Shown here in pieces: positions 52,763-61,651 of a stretch of DNA of 64,000 bases. A model generated the notes under the pieces. It made no database searches. It was not told where the DNA came from and saw only the letters and a program-made list of their open reading frames with translations. The stretch spans positions 1 through 64,000 of the forward strand of contig JADJUF010000010.1 of NCBI GenBank assembly GCA_016717005.1. Direction: 5' to 3'. This stretch comes from Myxococcales bacterium. GTDB taxonomy: Bacteria; Myxococcota_A; Polyangia; Haliangiales; Haliangiaceae. The number at the start of each line of letters is the position of its first letter. Positions within the stretch are counted from its first letter, which is position 1. The translations under genes were made by a program, and so were the position numbers.

Positions 52763-52852
52763 GCCGCGCCGGGCGTGTGGGGCGGGCTCGTCGCCCGAGG
52801 CGCCGTGCGTCAGCGGCCGGCGCCGGCGCGGCTCAGCGCGCCCGCGATCGCG

Positions 52853-53437
52853 TCAGCGGCCGACGCCGGCCGACAGCATCAACCCGATCGTGCCCTGGCC
52901 GTCGCCGATCACGCCGAACCGCACGCTGGCCGAGACCAGCGCGCCCAGCGGCAGCCCCTCGACGCCGATCGCGCCCCAGGGCCCGACGTAGCTGCGATCG
53001 TCGCCGGCGAACAGCGGCTCGTTGGTCCGGGTCAGCGCGGCGCCGCCCCCGACGAACACGACGTTGCGCCGGCGCGGGCCCAGCATCATGCGCACGCGCA
53101 CGCCGGCGTCGAGCTCGACCATCGCCATCGAGTCGGCGACGCGGGCGCTGCCGCTGCCGTAGTACGACCACAGGAGCGACCACGACAGGCCCAGGCCGAT
53201 GGTCTGGGGCGCGCGCAGCGGCGCGTAGCCGGCCTGGATCCCGACCACGAGGCCGGTGCCGATCGAGTTGTAGAGCGACCCGGTGCCGGTGCGCGCCCCG
53301 ATCACGCCCGCGATGCGGCCGGCGGGCAGCGGCTCGGCGCGGGCGCGCGGGGGCGCGGCGGTCGAGGCGAGCGCGGCGACCACCAGCCCGGCCAGCACCG
53401 GGGGCAGGCACGCGCGGGCACGGACAGAGCGCGGCAT
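52853..53437 (-). CDS. Secreted, probable outer-membrane beta-barrel protein
   Basis: A 194-residue protein with an N-terminal signal peptide (PPVLAGLVVAALASTAAPP). The mature part is rich in alternating glycine/aromatic strands (YNSIGTGLVVGIQAGYAPL, IGLGLSWSLLWSYYGSG) and ends in a short amphipathic strand, as small outer-membrane barrels do. No enzymatic motif. It lies 8 bp downstream of the cyclic-nucleotide-binding gene on the same strand. Confidence 0.6.
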   Translation of the reverse strand: MPRSVRARACLPPVLAGLVVAALASTAAPPRARAEPLPAGRIAGVIGARTGTGSLYNSIGTGLVVGIQAGYAPLRAPQTIGLGLSWSLLWSYYGSGSARVADSMAMVELDAGVRVRMMLGPRRRNVVFVGGGAALTRTNEPLFAGDDRSYVGPWGAIGVEGLPLGALVSASVRFGVIGDGQGTIGLMLSAGVGR

Positions 53438-53445
53438 CGGCGCGG

Positions 53446-53952
<507 letters not shown>

Positions 53953-54075
53953 GCGCGGTCAGGGTCCCACGGCCCGCGGCACGTCGCAAGTTACGCCCGG
54001 GGCGGCCGGCCCCGAAAATGCCGACGGCCGCCCGAGGGCGGCCGCGACGTCACGCTCCGTGCGTTCGGCCGTGAA

Positions 54076-54420
54076 TCAGGGAATCTTGCCGAGCAGGAGG
54101 AAGGCGACGATGAGCGCGTAGATGACCAGCGACTCGATGAGGGCGAGGCCGAGAATCATCGGGCCGCGGATCTTGTCGGCGGCGCCCGGGTTGCGGGCGA
54201 TGCCGTCGAGCGCGGTCGCGGCCGCGCGGCCCTGGCCGAGCGCGCCACCGAGAGCGGCGATGCCGAGGCCGAGCGCCGCGCCGAGCGCGATCAGACCCGA
54301 GTTGCCGGCGACCTGCATCTTGGCGCCGTCGGCGCCCTGCGCGAACGCGACGCTCGCGAGGCAGGTGACCATCAGGAAGGTGAGGAACGAGGTGATCTTC
54401 TTGATCGAACGGTGGCTCAT
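54076..54420 (-). CDS. atpE: ATP synthase F0 subunit c
   Basis: A 114-residue proteolipid that forms the rotor ring of F1F0-ATP synthase. A signal-like N-terminal extension (FLTFLMVTCLASVAFAQ) precedes the two helices, so it is longer than the usual 70-80 residues. Helix 1 has GGALGQG and helix 2 ALIESLVIYALIV; the Gln, Glu, Ser and Tyr stand at the spacing of Q32/E65/S66/Y70 in Ilyobacter tartaricus, the sodium-ligand set. Ribosome site AAGGAGAAA precedes ATG. A 270-bp leader separates it from atpB, perhaps for its own high expression. Confidence 0.93.
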   Translation of the reverse strand: MSHRSIKKITSFLTFLMVTCLASVAFAQGADGAKMQVAGNSGLIALGAALGLGIAALGGALGQGRAAATALDGIARNPGAADKIRGPMILGLALIESLVIYALIVAFLLLGKIP

Positions 54421-54662
54421 GGTCTTTCTCCTTATTGTCCAAACGCGCGGAGCGCGGGTTACCTAGCGTGAATCGACGGCGACGTGAAGAGGTTCGGGGG
54501 ACAAAGTGCGCGGCGCGTCGAGCGATCAGGGGCGGCGGGCGGCGAGGGGGGGGGGCGGCTGCCGGGAGGCTTGCGGGGAGGATCTGGGCCGTTTCGGGTG
54601 GGGGCGAGGTGCCTGCGGTGGCGGTCGTCTGTCCGGGTCCGGAGCACCCCCAGCCACCGCCT

Positions 54663-54681
54663 GGGTCTTTTCGAAAGACCC
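54663..54681. terminator. Hairpin between atpB and atpE
   Basis: GGGTCTTT-TCG-AAAGACCC forms a perfect 8-bp stem 10 nt downstream of the atpB stop. No U-rich tail follows on the minus strand, so it may be an RNA-processing or attenuation hairpin rather than a true terminator. The rest of the 54421-54690 gap shows only a poly-G/C run. Confidence 0.35.
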
Positions 54682-54690
54682 TCTCAGGTC

Positions 54691-55470
54691 TCAGTGCTCC
54701 TCGTGCTCCACCGCCATGCCCAGGTAGACCATCGTGAGCGTGCAGAAGACGATGGCCTGGACCAGGCAGACCAGCAGGCCGAGCAGCATGAACGGGATGG
54801 GCACCAGGATCGGCACCAGCATGAAGAACGAGAACACGACCTTGTGGTCGGCGACCATGTTGCCCATGAGCCGCAGCGTCAGCGAGATCGGGCGGGCGAT
54901 GTGGCTGACGATCTCGATCGGCAGCATCAGCGGCGCCAGGGCCGGGGTCGGGCCGAGGAAGTGCTTGAAGTACGCGAGGCCGTGCTCCTTGATGCCGTAG
55001 ACGTGGGTCGCGATGAAGACGGTGCCGGCCAGGGCCAGGTTGGTCTTGATCGTGTCGTTGGGCGAGATGAAGCCCGGCACCAGGCCGATCAGGTTGCCGA
55101 ACAGGATGAAGACCCAGAGCGCGCCGACCAGCGGGAAGAACCGCGGCGCGTTGTGCGGACCCATCGCGCCCTCGACCATGCCGTAGACCATCTCGGCCAT
55201 GACCTCGAAGAAGTTGCGGATGTTCATCCGGCGCGGCGGCACGAGGCCGCCGTCGGCCGACGCCAGGCCGCCCTTGAACTGCAGCGCGCCGTAGATGACG
55301 AACAGGAGCACCAAGAGCGTCACGAGCACGTGCGCGAGCGTGAAGTGGCTCTCCTGGAACACCAGCAGCATCGGCTTCTTGCGGCCGAACAGGTTGTCCG
55401 CCTTCTCCATCAGCGTTTGCCAGAAGGAGAAGCGGTTGAGGAAGTCGAACCAGGTTCCGTGTTCACCCAT
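54691..55470 (-). CDS. atpB: ATP synthase F0 subunit a
   Basis: A 259-residue membrane subunit forming the ion half-channels against the c ring. Conserved helix ISLTLRLMGNMVADHKV contains the essential stator Arg; GALWVFILFGNLIGLVPGF is the other signature. About six helices are visible. It lies 4 bp after atpI and before atpE on the same strand. Confidence 0.93.
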   Translation of the reverse strand: MGEHGTWFDFLNRFSFWQTLMEKADNLFGRKKPMLLVFQESHFTLAHVLVTLLVLLFVIYGALQFKGGLASADGGLVPPRRMNIRNFFEVMAEMVYGMVEGAMGPHNAPRFFPLVGALWVFILFGNLIGLVPGFISPNDTIKTNLALAGTVFIATHVYGIKEHGLAYFKHFLGPTPALAPLMLPIEIVSHIARPISLTLRLMGNMVADHKVVFSFFMLVPILVPIPFMLLGLLVCLVQAIVFCTLTMVYLGMAVEHEEH

Positions 55471-55474
55471 GGCG

Positions 55475-55897
55475 CTAGCTCGAAGACGTGGGAGTGGACG
55501 ATTCGTCGGGCGAGTCGGGGGTCGACGGGGCCGGGCGCAGCACGCTCAGCACACCCTCGACGACGATCGACACGATGAAGACCGAATAGCCGATGACGAA
55601 GAAGATCGCGTCGATCGGCAGGAACGCGAGGGACAGGACGACCGCGCCCATGAGCGCCACCATCTTGGGCATGATCAGCGCGATGCGGTTGGCGCCGACG
55701 CCGTCGCCGCGCTTGGCGTCGTCGATCCAGCGACCGATGAGCCGGTTCATGAACCAGAAGTTCAGGCACGTGAGCGCCACGCCGACCGCGGCGCCGAGCG
55801 CCTGGTCGCGGCGGGTCGCGACGGCGCACACGATCACCAGCACGCCGCCGAACAGGTAGTTCAGGCGCTCGATGCGGGGCATGCTCGCCATCGTCAT
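55475..55897 (-). CDS. AtpI/AtpR-like membrane protein
   Basis: A 140-residue protein with four hydrophobic helices (YLFGGVLVIVCAVATRR, LGAAVGVALTCLNFWFMNRL, MVALMGAVVLSLAFLPI, FFVIGYSVFIVSIVVEGVL), placed between atpZ and atpB where ATP synthase assembly protein I/AtpR is normally found. It probably helps c-ring assembly. Its ATG overlaps the atpZ stop. Sequence similarity within this family is low; the call rests on position and topology. Confidence 0.7.
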   Translation of the reverse strand: MTMASMPRIERLNYLFGGVLVIVCAVATRRDQALGAAVGVALTCLNFWFMNRLIGRWIDDAKRGDGVGANRIALIMPKMVALMGAVVLSLAFLPIDAIFFVIGYSVFIVSIVVEGVLSVLRPAPSTPDSPDESSTPTSSS

Positions 55898-56241
55898 CAC
55901 GGCTGGGATGCTCCGGCCTCGGCGGCGGCTTCGGCCTCGGCGCGATCCGCGTCGCGATCGGCCTGGCGGACGAAGCGGTAGATCGCGCGCATGCCAGCGG
56001 TGAAGCCGAGGCACAGGAACAGGATCATCATCCAGGGGCTGGTGCCGATGCGGCCGTCGAGCCAGCGCCCGAAGAACATGCCGATGAGCACCGACACCGA
56101 CAGCTCGATGCCGACCGAGCTGGCCGACAGCGACCGGTAGTAGTCCCGGGTCTTGGCCGCGTAAGGCGCGGCGCGTCGCACGCCGGCCGTCGAGGCCTGC
56201 GTCGTGGGCGTGGTGGTGATGCTATCTTCGCGAAGTCCCAT
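55897..56241 (-). CDS. AtpZ-like ATP synthase accessory protein
   Basis: A 114-residue protein with two helices (GIELSVSVLIGMFFGRWLDG and PWMMILFLCLGFTAGMRAIY), the AtpZ pattern: short, Gly/Asp loop RIGTSPW between helices, charged tail (RQADRDADRAEAEAAAEAG). I chose ATG 56241 over the upstream frame start because it follows the candidate promoter closely. It heads the atp gene group. Confidence 0.75.
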   Translation of the reverse strand: MGLREDSITTTPTTQASTAGVRRAAPYAAKTRDYYRSLSASSVGIELSVSVLIGMFFGRWLDGRIGTSPWMMILFLCLGFTAGMRAIYRFVRQADRDADRAEAEAAAEAGASQP

Positions 56242-56266
56242 GGGAATCTGCGTCGAGGCGGGCCGC

Positions 56267-56295
56267 GTGTAACATGGGCTCCCCGCCGTGGTCAA
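56267..56295 (-). promoter_or_regulatory. Candidate promoter of the atp operon
   Basis: On the minus strand TTGACC (56290-56295) is followed after 17 nt by TTACAC, with a TG that could act as an extended -10. The start would be about 20 nt before the atpZ ATG. The -10 is weak, so this is tentative. Confidence 0.4.
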
Positions 56296-56784
56296 TCGCG
56301 AACGGCCGAAACGCCGGCGGCGATCTCCTGATGACTCAAGGCCATCCGCTCGCCTGCGGCAACTCGCCGCACGTGTCAGACCGAGGTCGGCGGTCTAACT
56401 GTTTGGAATAAAAGAAGAACTTGACCGGGCCGGGATCGGGACGGAGCTCGGCTGTTGTTCGCAACATATTGGAATTATTAAGGAATCCTGGTGGCCGCCC
56501 CGGCAGTCTCGGGTGGGCAATGATCGCCCAGCAGGTGCGGCCCGCCGCCCATCCCGGGCCTCGACGTTCGTGGGCCGACGGCGCGCTCGCCGCCGCCCGA
56601 GTCGCTCACGAGCACGGCCCACGGCCACCGCTGGCTCGACTGCGCGGACCGCAGATCCCAGCCACGAGGGTGGCGGCGCGAGCGCATCGCGACGGCGCGC
56701 GGCTTCGCCGGTCGTGTGGCACAAGCTGGCAACCCCCCGGCTGGCGCTGGTGGCCCCCGCGTCCCGGTGATAGGTTCCGCGGCG
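56296..56784. other. Gene-free stretch
   Basis: I see no credible gene on either strand. It includes an AT-rich patch at about 56398-56485 (GGAATAAAAGAAGAACTTG, then CATATTGGAATTATTAAGG), unusual here, which may hold a promoter for one of the flanking units. Confidence 0.4.
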
Positions 56785-57075
56785 ATGTCTCCGGTAAAGC
56801 TAGCGATCATCCTCCTAGGGATCGCCGCGTGCGACGGCGGCAGCGCGACGATCAAGGACGCCGCCATCGACACCCCGACAACCATCGATGGCGCGGCCGA
56901 CATCGACGCTGGGGTCGACGCCTCGGCGGCGTTGCCGGCGTACGAGTTGACCGGCGGCGCCGCCGGGTTGCGCGGCGCTCGGTTTTCGGCGGACGTGCAG
57001 ATCGGCCACGGGTTCGATCAAGCGCCGGTCGGGACGACGATCAGGGCTGAGGGCAACGCGGCGGTGAAGCCGTGA
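56785..57075 (+). CDS. Lipoprotein with Asp/Ala repeats
   Basis: A 96-residue lipoprotein: signal KLAIILLGIAAC with lipobox GIAAC, then an Asp-rich linker (IDTPTTIDGAADIDAGVDAS) typical of secreted proteins in Kofleriaceae-like genomes. The end (GARFSADVQIGHGFDQAPVG) may be a beta strand pair. It stops 11 bp before the repeat-protein gene and is probably co-transcribed. Confidence 0.65.
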   Translation: MSPVKLAIILLGIAACDGGSATIKDAAIDTPTTIDGAADIDAGVDASAALPAYELTGGAAGLRGARFSADVQIGHGFDQAPVGTTIRAEGNAAVKP

Positions 57076-57086
57076 GGAGCACGACG

Positions 57087-58879
57087 ATGAGACTCGCACT
57101 CGCCACGTTCCTGGCGCTGGCCGCGCTGACCGGTACCGCCGCGGCGGTCCCGACCACGATGTCGTTCACCGCGCGCCTCACGGACGGGGTCACGCCGGTC
57201 GAAGGCCCGGTCGATCTCCACGTCGCGGTCTTCGACGCCCCGACCGCGGGGACGATGGTGTGGGAAGAGACCCACGCCGGGATCGTCGCGAGCCGCGGCC
57301 TGGTCTACGCCAACCTCGGGAGCGTCGATCCGGTCAACAACGGGATCGACGCGTCGGTGTTCACGGGCACCCCGATGTACATCGAGCTGACCGTCGATGG
57401 CGACGTCCTGAGCCCGCGCATCCCGGTCGGGGCGGTGCCCTATGCGGTCAAGGCGGGCGTCGCCGAGGCCCTCGAGGGCTTCGATCCCGGCTCGATCATC
57501 ACCGGCGTCACCGCGGGCGCGGGCCTGACCGGCGGCGGCACGACCGGCGGGGTCACGCTGACCGTCGACACCACCGCCATCCAGAGCCGGGTCACCGGCA
57601 CCTGCGCCGCGGGCACGTTCATCACGGGCGTCGCCGCCAACGGCACGGTCACCTGCGGCACCGACTCGGTCGGCACCGGCGACATCACCGGCGTCACCGC
57701 GGGCGCGGGCCTGACCGGCGGCGGCACGACCGGCGGGGTCACGCTGACCGTCGACACCACCGCCATCCAGAGCCGGGTCACCGGCACCTGCGCCGCGGGC
57801 ACGTTCATCACGGGCGTCGCCGCCAACGGCACGGTCACCTGCGGCACCGACTCGGTCGGCACCGGCGACATCACCGGCGTCACCGCGGGCGCGGGCCTGA
57901 CCGGCGGCGGCACCGCCGGCGGGGTCACGCTGACCGTCGACACCACCGCCATCCAGAGCCGGGTCACCGGCACCTGCGCCGCGGGCACGTTCATCACGGG
58001 CGTCGCCGCCAACGGCACGGTCACCTGCGGCACCGACTCGGTCGGCACCGGCGACATCACCGGCGTCACCGCGGGCGCGGGCCTGACCGGCGGCGGCACC
58101 GCCGGCGGGGCCTGACCGTCGACACCACCGCCATCCAGAGCCGGGTCACCGGCACCTGCGCCGCGGGCACGTTCATCACGGGCGTCGCCGCCAACGGCAC
58201 GGTCACCTGCGGCACCGACTCGGTCGGCACCGGCGACATCACCGGCGTCACCGCGGGCGCGGGCCTGACCGGCGGCGGCACCGCCGGCGCCGTGACGCTG
58301 TCGATCGCCACGGACGGCGTCACCTCGGCCCACATCCTCGATGGCACGATCGTCGCCGCCGACCACGCGGCGGACTCGATCACCGCTGCGCAGATCGCGA
58401 CCGACGGCGTCGGCGCCGCCGAGATCGCCGCCAACGCGGTCGGGCCCTCCGAGATCGCCACGAACGGCGTCACCACGATCGACATCGCGACCGGCGCCGT
58501 GACGATGTCGAAGACCGACGCCCCGGTCGGCTACGCCGCGCTCAACAGCAGCAACGGCTCGTCGAGCGTCTACCCGAGCGGCGACATCACCTTCGCGGAG
58601 AACGGCTCGTGCATGGTGACCGTGCAGGCCATGGACCTCGGCGCCAACGCCAGCTTCCGCCTGCGCCCGAGCATGCTGCACGTCGCCTCCAACGCCGCCC
58701 TGGCGCCGGCCGAGTTCGCCCCGTCGGTGTACGGGTCCGACGGCGCCACGCAGAACGGATACTTCGCGAGCTCGACCGCCGTGATCACGACCAACCAGCT
58801 CGGCGCGTGGCGGTTCGGCTGCGAGATGCCCGGCTACCCTGGTCAGCTCAACTGCCGCGTCTCGTGGCTGTGTAACTGA
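57087..58879 (+). CDS. Secreted repeat protein, tail-fibre-like, frame broken in repeat 4
   Basis: ATG 57087 follows GAGGAG. A signal peptide (LALATFLALAALTGTAAA) leads to an N-terminal domain with VPTTMSFTARLTDGVTPVEG, as in many secreted myxobacterial proteins. Four tandem 62-residue repeats rich in Gly/Thr/Val follow, each with GAGLTGGGT and CAAGTFITGVAANGTVTCG. Then comes a region of short I-x-x-G-x-I steps (AHILDGTIVAADHAADSITA) resembling beta-helical tail-fibre stems, and a globular end with cysteines (FGCEMPGYPGQLNCRVSWLC). Unit 4 lacks 4 nt near 58109, so the frame ends at 58115 and the C-terminal part lies in another frame. Corrected length is close to 600 residues. Confidence 0.75.
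57498..58237 (+). repeat. Four tandem 186-nt repeats
   Basis: Units begin with ATCACCGGCGTCACC at 57498, 57684, 57870 and 58056, and a fifth partial unit starts at 58238. The first three are 186 nt; the fourth is 182 nt. Units differ from each other at only a base or two (for example ACGACC against ACCGCC). Confidence 0.95.
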
Positions 58880-58972
58880 CGCGCGCGGGCGCCGCCTGGT
58901 CGTCATCCACGCGGCGTGACCGGGCCTCCTGGAGGACACCTGGTGGTCGCAGCTCTGCTACCTTCCGGCGCT

Positions 58973-59419
58973 GTGAACACGCTGGGCGGAGATCTCCACG
59001 TCGCCACGCGCCGCGGGCGCACCTCGTCGCGATCCCGCGCCACCGCGCCCCGGGTCCGGCGGGCGGCGCTCGTGCTCGCGCTCGTGCTCGTCGGTGCGTG
59101 CGGCGCCAAGGGCGGCGGGAGCACCGGCGCCGGACCGTTCGCGCTGGCGTGCGACTCGGCCGACACCGCGCAGAAGTCGACGATGTTCTGCGTCCGCACC
59201 GATAGCCGCAACGGCGACGCGCTGGTCGTCGATCTCGATCGCCTGCCGATCACCAGCGGCGCGTCGCGCGCCGCCGCCGGGCCGGCCGGCACCTACCAGA
59301 CCGTGTGTGACTCGACGGTGACCCCCCAGAAGTCCGACTTCGGCTGCGTCCGCCTGCACACCGGCACCGGCGAGGTGGTCGTGCTGCGGCTGTCCGAGCT
59401 GCCGCACTGGCCGCGGTGA
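58973..59419 (+). CDS. Lipoprotein with a duplicated Cys-containing strand unit
   Basis: A 148-residue protein starting at GTG 58973. A basic N-terminus precedes the hydrophobic segment AALVLALVLVGAC, which holds a lipobox (LVGAC). The mature part has two similar units: CDSADTAQKSTMFCVRTDSR...VVDLDRLP and CDSTVTPQKSDFGCVRLHTG...VLRLSELP, each with a Cys pair about 13 apart, probably disulphide-linked. Function unknown. It overlaps the next gene by GTGA. Confidence 0.6.
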   Translation: MNTLGGDLHVATRRGRTSSRSRATAPRVRRAALVLALVLVGACGAKGGGSTGAGPFALACDSADTAQKSTMFCVRTDSRNGDALVVDLDRLPITSGASRAAAGPAGTYQTVCDSTVTPQKSDFGCVRLHTGTGEVVVLRLSELPHWPR

Positions 59420-60906
59420 AGACGCTCGAGCGCTATCAGCCCGCGCTGCTGGCCGTGCTGGTCGCCGCGTGGGCCAGCGTCGTGCTGTCCGACCGCTTCT
59501 TCACCGATCCCGACAGCTACTTCCACGTCGGCGTCGCGCGTCGGCTGATCGAGCACGGGTGGCTGCGCCGGTTCGACTGGCTGCCGTACACGACGCTGCA
59601 CGATCCGTATCCGGACATGTACGTCGGGCAGCACGCCGTGTTGTCGCCGTTCGTGGCGCTGTTCGGGGTCGACCTCGGGCTGCGGCTCGGCATCATGGCG
59701 CTGTCGTCGGCGTTCGCGCTGAGCCTGCACCTGGTGCTGCGGCGCCGGGGCGTCCGCTGGCCGACGCCGTGGATCGTCCTCGCCATCCTCGGCTGCCCGC
59801 TGGCGCTGACCTACAGCGTCTTCCTGAAGGGCGCGTCGACGTTCCTGGTGTTGCTGCCGTGGTTCGTCGACGCGGTGTGGGCCGGCGCGTGGCGGCGGAC
59901 GTTCGTGCTGGCGTGGCTCAGCGTCTACGTCTACGTCGGCGCGACCGTGCTGGTGCCGTTCGCGCTGGTCCACATGGTCGTCGGCCGCTGGTGGCACGGC
60001 GGCTGGGACCGCCGGTGCGTCGGCGCGACCCTGGCGGGGCTGGTCGCGGGGATGCTGATCAACCCGATGTGGCCGGCGCACTGGGGCTACGTGCTCGCCG
60101 AGCTGCGCAGCATCTTCACCCGCGACCCGACGATGGTGCCGGGCGAGTACCGCGGCGCCGAGTGGGCCGCGCTGACCGGCGCGATGCTGGTGCAGGTCGC
60201 CGGCGTGGCGATGGCGGCGTGGTTCGTCGTGCTGGTGCGCCAGCTCGGGCGCGCGCAGCGGGTCTCGGCCGAGGCCGCGAGCGGCGCCATCGCCGCGCTC
60301 GGGCTGCTCGGCGCCGGCCTGCTGTCGGGCACCAAGCTGGTCGAGCTGTTCATCGTCTTCTCGATCCTGGCGCTGCCGCTCTTGGCCCGCGACATGCGGC
60401 CGTGGTCCCGGTGGATCGTGGCGGCGGCGGTCGCGGTCGGCGTCGCGGCGGCGACGTGGTCGATGGGCGATCTGCGCACCCAGCAGCGCGGCGAGGGCCT
60501 GGCCCGGCCCGCCGACTACGCGCTGATGGCGAGCTGGCTCGGCGAGCGCACCGAGCGCCGAGAGATGATCGTCGCGCCGTGGGACGACATGCCCGGGCTG
60601 TTCGCGTTCGGCGGCGACCAGCGCTACGTCGCCGGGCTCAACATGCAGTTCCTCCACGATCAGGATCGCCTGCGCTTCGAGGCCTACGCGCTGCTGTACC
60701 GCGGCGTGATCTCGGATCCCGAGCAGACCTTGATCCGGTTCTTCGACGGCGCGCGCTTCATCCTGGTGCGCCGGCTGGCCCACCTGCCCGGCGAGCCCGC
60801 GCTCACCGATCGGCTGGTCCACAACCCGGCCTTCGAGGAGCTGGCCGCGCCGACGCCGGTGTGGCGGGTGTTCCGGCGCCGCGCGGTCGGGCCGAGGCCG
60901 CCGTGA
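59416..60906 (+). CDS. GT-C/STT3-like polytopic membrane protein
   Basis: A 496-residue membrane protein with about ten helices. The first loop (FFTDPDSYFHVGVARRLIEH) carries the acidic DPDSYFH motif typical of oligosaccharyltransferase-like GT-C enzymes, and HDPYPDMYVGQH follows. A soluble C-terminal part (MASWLGERTERREMIVAPWD) resembles the luminal domain. The next gene, a GT2 enzyme, overlaps it by GTGA, suggesting that the pair transfers sugars from a lipid carrier. Acceptor unknown. Confidence 0.7.
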   Translation: MKTLERYQPALLAVLVAAWASVVLSDRFFTDPDSYFHVGVARRLIEHGWLRRFDWLPYTTLHDPYPDMYVGQHAVLSPFVALFGVDLGLRLGIMALSSAFALSLHLVLRRRGVRWPTPWIVLAILGCPLALTYSVFLKGASTFLVLLPWFVDAVWAGAWRRTFVLAWLSVYVYVGATVLVPFALVHMVVGRWWHGGWDRRCVGATLAGLVAGMLINPMWPAHWGYVLAELRSIFTRDPTMVPGEYRGAEWAALTGAMLVQVAGVAMAAWFVVLVRQLGRAQRVSAEAASGAIAALGLLGAGLLSGTKLVELFIVFSILALPLLARDMRPWSRWIVAAAVAVGVAAATWSMGDLRTQQRGEGLARPADYALMASWLGERTERREMIVAPWDDMPGLFAFGGDQRYVAGLNMQFLHDQDRLRFEAYALLYRGVISDPEQTLIRFFDGARFILVRRLAHLPGEPALTDRLVHNPAFEELAAPTPVWRVFRRRAVGPRPP

Positions 60907-61589
60907 CGCGCCGGTCGGTGGTGGTGCCGGCCTACGACGAGGCGGCGCGGCTCGGCCCGACGCTGGCCCGGATCGCGGCCCACCACGCCGGCGCCGACGT
61001 CGAGGTGATCGTCGTCGATGATGGCTCGCGCGACGCCACCGCCGCGATCGCCGCGGCCGCCGGCGCGCGGGTGCTGCGCCACGCGGTCAACCGCGGCAAG
61101 GGCGCCGCGGTCCGCACCGGCGTGCTGGCGGCGACCGGCGATCGCATCCTGGTGTGCGACGCTGACCTGGCGACGCCGATCGAGGCGGTCGCGCGGCTGG
61201 ACGCCGCGCTCGACGCCGGCGCCGATCTCGCGATCGGCTCGCGCCACGTCGCCGACGCGCGCATCGAGGTCGCGCAGCCCTGGCACCGCCGCGTGCTCGG
61301 CCGCGGCTTCCGCGTGCTGGTGAAGCGCGGCCTCGGCATCGCCGCGCGCGACGCCATGTGCGGGTTCAAGCTGATGACCCGGGCGGCCGGGCGCGATCTG
61401 TTCGGCCGGGCGCGGATCGATCGCTGGGCGTTCGACGTCGAGATCCTGTACCTCGCGCGCGATCGCTGGCAGGTCGCCGAGGTGCCGGTGCCGTGGCGCC
61501 ACGTCGAGGGCTCGCGGGTCTCGGTCGCGACGGCCGGGCCCCGCGCCGCGCTCGACCTGATCGCGATCCGCCTCCGTGGCCGCGGTTGA
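60903..61589 (+). CDS. GT2 glycosyltransferase (dolichyl/undecaprenyl-phosphate sugar synthase-like)
   Basis: A 228-residue family-2 glycosyltransferase: VVVPAYDEAARL, VIVVDDGSRDAT (nucleotide-binding Asp pair), NRGKGAAVRTG and LVCDADLATP (DxD). FKLMTRAAGRDLF and VAEVPVPWRHVEGSRV are typical of dolichyl-phosphate beta-glucosyltransferase-like enzymes. There is no membrane anchor. It presumably makes the lipid-linked sugar donor used by the GT-C neighbour. Confidence 0.85.
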   Translation: MTRRSVVVPAYDEAARLGPTLARIAAHHAGADVEVIVVDDGSRDATAAIAAAAGARVLRHAVNRGKGAAVRTGVLAATGDRILVCDADLATPIEAVARLDAALDAGADLAIGSRHVADARIEVAQPWHRRVLGRGFRVLVKRGLGIAARDAMCGFKLMTRAAGRDLFGRARIDRWAFDVEILYLARDRWQVAEVPVPWRHVEGSRVSVATAGPRAALDLIAIRLRGRG

Positions 61590-61651
61590 GCGCCGCCGTG
61601 GCGGTGGCGAGCCTCGCGATCGTGGTCCGCCGGTCGCCGCCGTGATCGAGC

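Noticed and set aside
57498..58237. 186-nt repeats as a CRISPR or non-coding array
   Set aside because: The repeats are in frame, code for a regular secreted protein and have no unique spacers.
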